A stretch of DNA of 64,000 nt from Manduca sexta (taxonomy: Eukaryota; Arthropoda; Insecta; Lepidoptera; Sphingidae), in contig NC_051135.1 in the NCBI RefSeq assembly GCF_014839805.1, positions 15,069,291 to 15,133,290 of the forward strand. The letters run 5' to 3'. The notes beneath the pieces were generated by a model. It had not been told where the DNA came from. It searched no databases and saw only the letters and a list, made by a program, of their open reading frames with translations. Below, piece by piece: positions 12,401 through 24,400 of the stretch. Made by a program: the position numbers and the translations under genes. Positions within the stretch are counted from its first letter, which is position 1, and the number at the start of each line of letters is the position of its first letter.

Positions 12401-15400
12401 AACATGGGCAATTAGAGTATTGGGCCAATTTTATATATTGCAATTATTTTGTTATACCAAGCTACTTCTGAACTTTGTACAAATTTTATGTAAAATTTGA
12501 TGACTCTATATTATTACAATCCGATCTTAAAAAATTGTACGACTGGTGCATAACTAATAAAATGTTTCTTAATCCTGCGAAATGTTATCATATCAAGTTT
12601 ACATTAAAACGTAATAAAGTGAATACCACCTATAGCATTGCAGAAATCTTTAAATGAAGTATCCTAAGTTCGTGATCTTGTGTGTGGTTGTAGATACTAA
12701 GCTGAAATTTACTAATCATATTGATAATATTACTGACCTTGCATATAAATCACTAGGTTTTGTTATAAGAAATGGTAAAGAATTTATAAATCTACTACCC
12801 TAATGTTGTATAACAGTTATGTAAGAAGCAGACTGAATACCGTAGGTAAGTGTGGGAGTCCAGTTTATAAAGTTCATTGTGATAGGATTGAGAGAATACA
12901 AAAAAATAACAAGACATGTAGCTTATAGGATTTAGGCCACCTAAACATGAAAACTACACTGATAAAATTAAATACATAACTTTGAAAAGACAGACGAGAT
13001 CAACTTAGTCTTGGTGCTTTTGTATAAAATAGTCAACGGTGATATAGATTGTCCACCTCTTCTCAATAAATTCTCTCTTAATGTACCTACTAAAAATCTC
13101 TAGATACCCACGTCCCTTATTTAATTGTAGACGCAAAACAAACCTTGGTAATCACTCGCCTGTCCCTCGCCTATCCAGATTATATAACCGAATTGTAGAA
13201 AATCTAATTGTATTGACATATTTAATGACTCTGCTTATCTTCAAAAAGAAAAATATTGAACTCGCTTGTTGAAACCTAAATCTAGTTTTTATTCAGTCTT
13301 ATATTTAGAGTATATTGCACCTAGTTGCAGCCAATTGTTTACTGGTATAATAATATGTTCATGCTGTGACAGCCTGTAATTAAAACTGCACTGCAGCAAT
13401 TATTTACTGTAATGTTACAAATAGTTATGTATTGTGTATGTTCTTTTGTTGGTCGTCCAAATAAATAAATAAATGTCTCTACTAAAATATTTAAGGACGA
13501 GGTATACCAATTAATCAATCTATGCACGGTAACTTCTTATATTGATTGGCGACGTCATGAAATAACACACAATTACGAATTCCAACTCCATTGTTCTTAA
13601 CTACGAACACTAAGTATTTGTTTTCGATGCATAAGAAAATTAATTCATCCGTAAAACAGGAAAACTCTTAATACATACATAGTACCATGCCTCTATCCCA
13701 AAGCGGTAAGCAGAGACTATGGATTGCCATTTTGTACGATTCTGGCATACTTCTCTTGCTTCCTCCACCTTCATCAATCTTTTCATGCATTTCCGCTGGT
13801 TCAGGGTACTTTTAATCTGTTTACTAAAAATGACAGATATCTGACCTTCGAAGGTTCGGTGCNNNNNNNNNNNNNNNNNNNNNNNNNNNNNNNNNNNNNN
13901 NNNNNNNNNNNNNNNNNNNNNNNNNNNNNNNNNNNNNNNNNNNNNNNNNNNNNNNNNNNNNNNNNNNNNNNNNNNNNNNNNNNNNNNNNNNNNNNNNNNN
14001 NNNNNNNNNNNNNNNNNNNNNNNNNNNNNNNNNNNNNNNNNNNNNNNNNNNNNNNNNNNNNNNNNNNNNNNNNNNNNNNNNNNNNNNNNNNNNNNNNNNN
14101 NNNNNNNNNNNNNNNNNNNNNNNNNNNNNNNNNNNNNNNNNNNNNNNNNNNNNNNNNNNNNNNNNNNNNNNNNNNNNNNNNNNNNNNNNNNNNNNNNNNN
14201 NNNNNNNNNNNNNNNNNNNNNNNNNNNNNNNNNNNNNNNNNNNNNNNNNNNNNNNNNNNNNNNNNNNNNNNNNNNNNNNNNNNNNNNNNNNNNNNNNNNN
14301 NNNNNNNNNNNNNNNNNNNNNNNNNNNNNNNNNNNNNNNNNNNNNNNNNNNNNNNNNNNNNNAAAGTCTGCAGGTTATGTGGTGTCTGTTACGAGGTCTA
14401 GTGCTTGCGCGCACGATACCATACCGTTCTAAGGTCCCGGGTTCGACGCCCAGGTCGGGTAAAATGTATCAGAAGCTTAGTATCAGTCCGGAGACTTGAA
14501 GTTTGTACCGGATAAGGCAATAGGCTTGCCCTCTAACAGGCGAAAAGAGGATGCCCAAGTTACACTTCTGCCTACCCAATCGGGAATAAAACTTTTATGT
14601 GTGTTTTGTCTATGTTGCTATATATCTACAAATATGTTAAGGTTTAAAAAGCTAATCCATCCCTGTTGTTGAAAGTTAAAAACAAATTGCGCTGCCAGTC
14701 AGTAGCCTATGTCCTTTCTAGGTATTAAACTATTTCTATACTAAATTTAACAAAAATCACTTTAGTAATTTTTAAGTTATCGCGTTCAGACGAACAGACG
14801 AGGGGTGGGATTTTTTTAAACATTCGTCGTTGTAATAACAATGCAATAAGCTCTCTCTTTATCTCAATAAAGAACCCCAATTTAGGAAATAAAATAAAAA
14901 AAAATATCATTATAATCGACACTTTTAAAATAGAATTACGGACAAATGAAGAATAGTTCAAATAAAACTTACAATTCTTTACACCTACACTAGAAGTCTA
15001 GGACAGACCGAGTGGATTACATGAGAAACACCACCATCCTGAACGTGCACTAACCACACTGACCATGGAACACTAGTCCACATATCCATTAAACATATTT
15101 AGCATAATAAACAAACGAACAAACGAAACCACATACAAAGTTCTTCACACAAAAGTCTTGGACGTTAACGCGCCGGTATTTGACTTATAAGACTCGAAGC
15201 AAAGCCATCGAACAATGAAAAATGTTATATTTCAATCACCTACAAGCTAAAGTGGCGTAAACACGAAACTGCGAAAGATCTCTGTTTTTTTAACTCACTA
15301 ACACTTGCGTACCAATTGGGCATGTATTTAGGGATATTTGAATATTTAAAAGTATTGAGCAGATGGCTGCGGCTAAATAAGTAACGTAGGTGGCACAAGT

Positions 15401-18400
15401 AACGCAGTGGTTGTGTTGCTAATCTGTAGCGTACATATCCCCGGCGAGCGCTGATTAGTCGGATGTGGTCTGGCGGAGGTTCTAGGAGTGTGTAAAGATG
15501 AAGAACAAGTTCAATCCCAGTACAGTCATGTTTCGAAGGTAAGAAATCTATATACTATTATATAAAGCTGAAGAGTTTGTTTGTTTGTTTGTTTGTTTGA
15601 AAGCGCTAATCTCAGAAATTACCGGTTCAAACTAAAAAAATCTTTTTGTGTTGGATAGCCCTTTGTTCGTGGAGTGCTATAGGCTATATATCATCACGCT
15701 ATACCCAATAGGGGCGGAGCAGTAATGGCTAATCTCAGGAACTACCGGTTCGAACTGAAAAATTATTTTGGTGTTGGATAGCATTTTGTTCCTGGAGTGC
15801 TATAGGCTATATATCATCACGCTATGACCAATAGGAGCGGAGCAGTAATGAAACATTTTGCAAAAACGGGTAGGGAAATTTATTCGTTTTGAGAGCTTCT
15901 GTTGCGTGCGCTGCGTAAACGGTTAAAGTTACACAACAATGATGTATGACGGGATTGTTCCTGTTAGAAAAGATTCTACAAAAATATAATATAAAACAGT
16001 CTCCGCTGCATCTGTCTGCCTGAACGTGTTAAACCCGAAACTACCCAACGTATTAGGATAAAATTTTGTATAGAGACAGTTTGAGACCCTGGAAAGAACA
16101 TAGGCTCCCGAGAAAATATATAGCTTGACTTTTATAACGGAAAACTTTAGCCCGAAAATCTTTATAACGCGGGCGGAGCCGTGGACAAAAGTAGTAAATG
16201 ATAAAATCATAAGGTAGTGAGCAATTTGTGTTTCATTCTGCCAGTAAATGAAAACAACGTGAATAAAACCTACAGAACAGAGAGATCTCCAAAAGAAATT
16301 AGATCAGTATGATAGGGAAAATTCCGTGTTGTTTTATTAAAGAGGTTCTTGCATAAGCATAAAATACGGGACTAAAATTATCACCAAATTGTCTTCAATG
16401 AAACAATCGTAAATTAATGTATTAACATGATCTTAAACCTCATACCATTTCGTGTTCCAGTCTCGGAATTCCGTGCAAGATGATACTTTTTCGCAAGGAA
16501 AAAAAGTGTTGTCGCCACCACCACTTAGGGGCAGGAGGGGGAATGGGTATATTGTTTTTACCAGTCTACACTCGGGAGTATAGCATCATCAGAGCGAGGG
16601 TTTGACCAAGCCTCTGACCCGGTATAAGCCACACCGGCATTTCAAGCAAAACCCGCGATGGCCATTTTCGACGCATACGGGACGGCCCAGGGATATCTTT
16701 TTCGTTTGGAACACTGTACAATGACTCATAAATCTAGCTGGAACAAATTATTGTACTGAGTCCCCATATTAATAGTAAACCAAACAATAATCCGCAAATC
16801 CACTTTTAAATTTTAACTGAATTATTGCACTGAGATAGCTGCTCTGAACAGTCATATAAATGATAACCCTAGAACGTGATTCGTTAGTATCCCTATATTT
16901 ACATGTTACTTGCAACCCTGTCAAGTACAACGTGCAATGCCCCAATTAATGTAGTGTAAACAGTTCACAATAATCAGTATTTTTCATTTTCATGTTTAGT
17001 CAAACAATGACTCAACGAGAGAAGCGATTCGCTCAATCCGAATTAAATACACCGGACATTGCGCGGCTCGACATTCGTGATAACATTATCAACTCTCTAG
17101 ATATTTCCTATTAATATCATTATTATCGACCATTTCTGACTAAAACGCTATCATCCAATAAAGATCGTTTTCTATATTATAATTTTTTTTATGGAAATAC
17201 ATCAATTTAATTCGATAAACGATTTAATTTTCATGCAGCTCGAGTTAGATTATTTGTCATTCTGCCCATGTCCCCTTTCCCCGCGTTACTCATGCGCCGT
17301 AAAACTACGCAAGGAATGTACGAGGACGTATATGATCGATGGAGGGCTTCAAGTCTTTCCTAACAGAGATCCAGAAATTTCGGTTCCAACAGGCCGGCAT
17401 AATTGTGTTTGACTGCCGAGGGGTAATCATCTCTCGTCAGTCGACACCCTATTGGACCCCACTCCATTAACCATCAGGTAGGCACACGTTACATATTAAA
17501 ACGCTAATTTTATCAATAAGAATAGAGTAGACGATATACATTCTCTTGCAATTGTTTACACAAATATGCTTTTAGCCAGAATATTACGATTACAGTAATA
17601 ATATACGTGTATGCCGGAAACAAAAGAGACAGCCGTTATCAGTGATAAGGGCAGCGATAGCAAGGTCGCCGCCAACGCTGCAGTAGAGATAACTCTCGCC
17701 TAATGTTCTGATTCCTAATGTCTGTGAGGGTGTCAAGGTCGAGTTCTAAGAAGGGGCGAGCTTATTTCACTTTATTTCTAGCATCTGGAACACATCCCAC
17801 CACTGCATGGATGTGTAGTTTTATTTTTATTTAAAAAATATATTACCAGACGAATAAGCCTGGTGGTAGTCGTCACGATTGTCCGTAAACAATGGCACTC
17901 CACTGCACTGGTCACCCTGAGACTTGAGGCGTTGAGTCTCATAATCTCCAGTAATTACGCTACAATATTCCTCAAACCGGAACACAGCAGTGTTTGCGCT
18001 CTGATACTTAGCGGTGGAAATAGACGTTGCGGTGGTCCTATCACCAGTACTTTAAATTGTTAAGCACTGCGTGTCGCTACATTTTGTTCGTCAGACATTT
18101 AGTTTTAAGTCGTAATGCACGGTAATTACACTGGATACTGAGTACTGTGTTTATCAAAACAGACTAAAATAATGTCTGCAAAATTGTGGTCGGCGGCAGG
18201 ATTAGATAATATTATACATAATATTTAGCTCTGTTTCATGAACTGTGTCATTGTTGGGCACGAGTTTCCTCCTATTAATGAAAGGAATAAGTCCATTGCA
18301 GTCACGCTGGCCTAGTGCGGATTGGAAGATTTCACATACCCTCAAAGTGCTTATAGAGAATTTCTCAGATACGCAGATTTCCTCACGGTGTTTTCCTTTA

Positions 18401-21400
18401 CCGTTAAAGCAAGCGATCATTCACAAACAATACACAGACAACTTTAGAAAAGTCAAAGGTTGGGTGTGAACCTGCGGACATTCGTTTCAGCAATCTGTTC
18501 CATACCCAATTAGGCTATCGCCGGTTTTAGAACCATAGTTTATATTAAATAATTTTATAACAAAGAGTATTCATAAACTCCATAAACTAAACATATCTAA
18601 TACATACATTAATTATATTAAAGATCCTTAACTAGAGACACTACAACTTGCAAGTCACGATTAAACGAAATGAACAGTAAATACGCTCTAATACCTGCCA
18701 GCATATGCAAGCAGTCACAGACAGACGTATAACACCGCGCATTGAGGGTCAGCAAGTCTCAAATAGAAAGAATTATTAAGTCCACGAAGGCAGACGCTGT
18801 TTCTCAAGACATGGGCAAAGCCACTGTCCGCCATGTCAATTTTTCTTTCAACCACGTTTATCAAAGTTAAGGAGCTGAAAATATTAATGGAGAGATCCGC
18901 AGTCTAGCGAATACCGAAGCCAGCTCACGAATATAAAAATACCCAGAATTTAATTAGTTTTTACAGAACGCGATGGAATCTGCGAACCGGTAAAACACGA
19001 TATTTTTTGTTAACGCTTCTCATTAAATAGATCAGTACCGTTATTTCCATTGAATTTGCATTTCGTTTTTAATTTTAAGGCGTATGGTAGTTCTCTTGCC
19101 CGCATGAGTATAATTGCTAAGTACTGGGAGTTAGGTACTACAACACCATTTGTTTCTGTTGTTTCAAAATTCACTTAGAACGAGAATGAAGCCAGTCCCT
19201 AAGTATAACTAATTATTTGGGGAATTAAAATGTGCAGCCGCCGTCCAGCATTATACACGAGTATATTTACATCTTTTGTACTTGTACTAATAGTTTTTGG
19301 TATGCTTATAATTTATTAAACAAATCTACATACTTGGCATTTACTACGAAAGCAACATCTGGCTAGAGGTTATTGAACTCTTAACCTAAATAAAACTATA
19401 GGATTCACATGCGTTTTTTTATTATATACGGGGCAAACGAGCATAATGTTAAAGATATGTTTCCGACTGGATACGGACATGATATGGGGAAATCCCTCTA
19501 AGTACTTATTTCTGTTCGCTGTGTGCAAGCTGTTAGGCATAATTTTTTGGAGTAAGTGGAGTGATTTCCAGATAATGTTGACTCATGAAAATGATGTTGC
19601 TCGCCAGTCATCATTATCATGCCGGCCTACTTGTAGTTTCAAAATATATATCTAGCCTTTTAAATGTCGGACAGTCGTAGAATTACGGTATAGGTCTCCA
19701 ACCTAACACAGATCTTATTAGGACCTATTGAATCGGAACTACGAACATCAACCGCTTGGATTGATTGTAAAATTTTGTAGTTCTGTTCATAACATAATAT
19801 AATGCTAGCGCCTGCGCCTGAAGAAGTTATTTCGGTGCCGCTATATATTTTTGCGGGATCAAAAGTAGCTTATCTCCCCATATTCTTAAATTATTTCCAT
19901 AACAAATTTAATCAAAATTCGTCCAGTGGTTCAACCATCAAAAAAAAAAAGCGTAACACACAGAGTTGCTTCTGATTTATACTAACTTTTGCTCGCGGCT
20001 TCGCCCGCGTGATTGTAGTATTCCGGGATCCATTTTTTCCGACTAAGTCGTAATACTTGGTACGTATCGTTATATTATGACCAATATTACTGTAAAGTTT
20101 CATCCAAATCCGTTCAGTAGTTTATTCGTGAAAGAGGAACATACATACATCCATCCTCACAAACTTTCGCATTTATTATTCGATTGCGCAATATAAGAAT
20201 AACTGCAGTTTACTTTTCTAGGCACGTCAATCGAAACTGACGTGGGCACAATATATTTGCGAAGAACAATTTACATAAATAATTTGGCCGTTATTATTAA
20301 CAAGGTCATGGCGGCGGTTCATTGCAAAGCCAATGAACCGCCCACGTCATTGTGAATGATCGTCAATTTTGGAAATTAGCAAAGTCCCGTATTCACAAAT
20401 GTTAGCTAAGAACGGAGCAATGCTAATAATAAGCCCATTTTTCAGAACTTTTAACATAACAGCCTTCTCAGTACGTTGGCATAGGAAGATATAATTCTTG
20501 AATTGGCTCTTAGATAAACTAAGCTGAACAAACTCAAAGAAAACGATATTTGCAGACATTATGCGCTTGCGCGCGCCATAGGTCCTCATAGTACTGTTTA
20601 TGAATACACGTGAAAGTATCTAAGTAGAAAATCCAGTTATTCTAGTTTTAATTTTAAAATATTTTATAAAATAACATCGCTATAAACTGTCTCTTTTGTT
20701 TGGTTTATTTAAAAAAAAAAACAACGATAGGACTGGCTTACAGTCCTTTCGGAGTGTAAAGTAATTTTACTGTGAACAATAGAACACGCTTAGCGTAGTT
20801 TCGGAGTCATTGTAAAATGTCATTGTGTTCATAGTCATTTCTATTTCTATTTAGCAAAAACGTTTGGTCCAAAAAAAAGCTTTGTACATAAAGAACACAA
20901 AGTCGATATTAATTTGCCCGAAAGGCGCAAAAATGTTTCCGAATACACCAAGAGTACCTAATGCCAGCATGATGCTAGAGACGGTTTAACCTATACGGTG
21001 TAATACACCGTATTTGAAACCATGATTATCCCGGGTGGGTTAGCCAGGAATCTTCCCACAACTGAACAACCTATTTATTTATTGTTAAGTAGACTTGCAA
21101 CTAACAGCATATTTGGCACGCTGAATATCGAATATTCGGCGAACTTTTTCGTCAAATAGCCAAATATTCGCCCGGCGCGTGATGCAAGCTATATCAACAT
21201 GACTGTTTCTTGCTACGACACGTCCAAAGGAAAACTTAAACTTAGTTTCGGCTTAAATACAAAAAACTTATCTTATAATTTTACGTCATAATCTTTCCTT
21301 ATTTGTACTCATGATATGTAAGTTTGAATATGTTCTACAACATTGATGATTACAATAAAAAAACATTATAATAAAATAAATAAAACTGTTTTAATTTACC

Positions 21401-24400
21401 AATTAAAATAGGATACACCAACTTCACAAGATATCAAAACCATCTTAATGCAATGTATAAATAAGGTTTAAAAGCTGATGCGCTACACAATCAATACTTA
21501 ATAAATTATAAAGCTACGTTTATAATTTCCATCAATATTTACTTTCCAATTTGAATTATTAACTTTAATAACCTTGGGTTAAGTTTGACTTTTGAGTGAC
21601 AAGGTATGTCGTTACCGCCTGTTAGCCACATTCAATCAATTTACGAAACTACTTCGTAACTAATTGTATTTACATGAATCCATCGAGTATTCTACGAAAA
21701 ACACTACAAATCAATCATCGATATATATGTACCTATTAAGTTCTAGATCTGGTGTTCCGAACACACACAACTTAAGTGTACTGCAATCCGGTATTGGTTG
21801 CCATTTTACTTATACTCTATTTAAAGCGCTTTAGCGCTGCATGTTTAAAGTCAAAGTTAGACGACGATTGATGTTTGAGCGCGGCAGGGAACTTTAGTTC
21901 TTAAACTCTATTTTGAACAAATAGTTTACATCGACATTTGTGTCTATAGAATATACGTCAAAGTTATAAATTATACAAAAACTTTATCAGAAGAATGTTT
22001 CTCGATTATATATCATTAATTTATTATTGAATAAGGTGAAAATTATATTAATTTTAACTGCCACTAATTAATTAATACACATTTGTATTAATTATAGTGT
22101 TTTGTCGAGCATGTTGCATGATTTTTAACGGCAGAGGATGCGAGTCAAAAAATTGTTTCACTGGTAGACGCATAGGTTCGTTAGACTCTGGAACAACCTA
22201 GAACTTTATTCCATCTAGACTTTTCCCGAGTAGTCAACGCAGAAATCATTAAATGCCATTTCTGTCTTTACTGTGGTGTGTCGATAATAAAATTATATTA
22301 TTGTTTTATCAAATACCAGAATTCGTCTGCAGCATCGATTAGGTGAAAATATTTTTCCGAGATAGATAGTAGCCTACAGCACTTAGGAGGGATGCAGATT
22401 ACTATGAGTGAAATAAAATCAGAATTAGTTTGGCAGTTCCTGCGATTAGCGCGTTTTAACAAATAAGATCTTTGGCTTTATATAGTATAATATATAGGTT
22501 AGTATATATTCATATATACGAAGGTCCATCTGTGTAAGTACCATCTCAATGTCTATATCTGCCGTCAAGCAGCATTGTACTTGTACTGTGCTGTTCCAGT
22601 TCGTAGGAGATTTCCTGTATAAATTTACTGAGCATTATAATACCTAATACCGCATGCCTCCGGGTGTCACCGGCAGTTCAATGTAATGCAGTGGATTGTA
22701 AGTTTGAAATGCTATATGCATGGTCGTATTTCATCAGGCGAGCAACTCGTCTCGTCGTCAAATCTTACTTAATATAACAAATACAAATTGTGAAAAAGTT
22801 GCGATATTTGTAAGAAGTAGACGCAGCAATCGTTGAACAGATTTGGATGAAATTTGACACACGGATAGACCATGTCCTGGGTGTTATGTTAGCTTATATA
22901 TTTGTTGAAGCAAATTTGTATCCGGTTATTATTTGTTATTGTGGGAAATATTAAAATTTTTGATCCGAATTTTAAGTATATGGCATAAAGCTGATGATGC
23001 TTCGGATAGATACAGAATTTAAGGGATTTTTGAAACGAAAGGCTATTCGCGCGAGCGAAGCCGCATACAACAATTAATTTTTGTTATATTCAAATGTCAC
23101 CCAAAATAAGCCTTGCAAACATACTTCCTTTTCTCCTTGTTCCTGATCCTGGAGCGTGGCGGCGTGGTGCCGAGCAGGTCCGCCTCGGCGCCATCGCCCG
23201 CGTCCGCTAGCAGCGCCTTCGACGAAGACCGGCTGTGACGAACGATAACGTCCCGGGTGTCGCTGGAACAGAATTATATGAGCTATTTAAATTTTCGAAG
23301 ACAGTACAGAAAGGAAATTCCACCAGCGAAAATCTAGCAAGAATACCAGTTGCATATAATATGAGTCATGACACACATACCATCTTTAACTTTAAGGGGT
23401 AGGCAGAGGTGCAATCAGTGCACCCACTATCGCAATGTGTGTTCCATCCCACCTCGTGATAACAGGACGAGACGGAACGAGGGCGAGCCAATCGCTATAC
23501 AATGCATAACCAGTTCCAACATGGGCAATTAGAGTATTGGGCCAATTTTATATATTGCAATTATTTTGTTATACCAAGCTACTTCTGAACTTTGTACAAA
23601 TTTTATGTAAAATTTGATGACTCTATATTATTACAATCCGATCTTAAAAAATTGTACGACTGGTGCATAACTAATAAAATGTTTCTTAATCCTGCGAAAT
23701 GTTATCATATCAAGTTTACATTAAAACGTAATAAAGTGAATACCACCTATAGCATTGCTGGTGAAATCTTAAATGAAGTATCCCAAGTTCGTGATCTTGG
23801 TGTGGTTGTAGATACTAAGCTGAAATTTACTAATCATATTGATAATATTACTGACCTTGCCTATAAATCACTAGGTTTTGTTATATAGAAATGGTAAAGA
23901 ATTTAAGAATAAATCTACTACCCTAATGTTGTATAACAGTTATGTAAGAAGCAGACTGGAATACTGTAGTGGGGTGTGGAGTCCAGTTTATAAAGTTCAT
24001 TGTGATAGGATTGAGAGAATACAAAAAAAAATATTAAGACATGTAGCTTATAGATTTAGGCCACCTAAACATGTGAAAACTTACACTGATAAAATTAAAT
24101 ACATAACTTTGAAAGACAGACGAGATCAACTTAGTCTTGGTGCTTTTGTATAAAATAGTCAACGGTGATATAGATTGTCCACCTCTTCTCAATAAATTCT
24201 CTCTTAATGTACCTACTAAAATCTCTAGATACCCACGTCCCTTATTTAATTGTAGATTCAGCAAAACAAACCTTGGTAATCACTCGCCTGTCCCTCGCCT
24301 ATCCAGATTATATAACCGAATTGTAGAAAATCTAATTGTATTGACATATTTAATGACTCGCTTTCTATCTTCAAAAAGAAAATATTGAACTCGCTTGTTG

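Larger units (their letters stand above)
3223..13862 (+). repeat. Large duplicated block, copy A (about 10.64 kb)
   Basis: From base 3223 to 13862 the sequence is repeated, in the same order and orientation, at 14363-25000. Copy A ends at the first N of a 500-N gap and copy B starts at the first base after it. The copies are nearly identical, with scattered single-base and homopolymer indels and two larger indels. This is the pattern of two contigs whose ends overlap, scaffolded with a placeholder, rather than of an old tandem duplication. Confidence 0.9.

Noticed and set aside
13724..14414. Open frames of about 200 codons on both strands spanning the first N gap
   Set aside because: They are open only because the 500 N translate as X; the real sequence on both sides is retroelement and SINE sequence.
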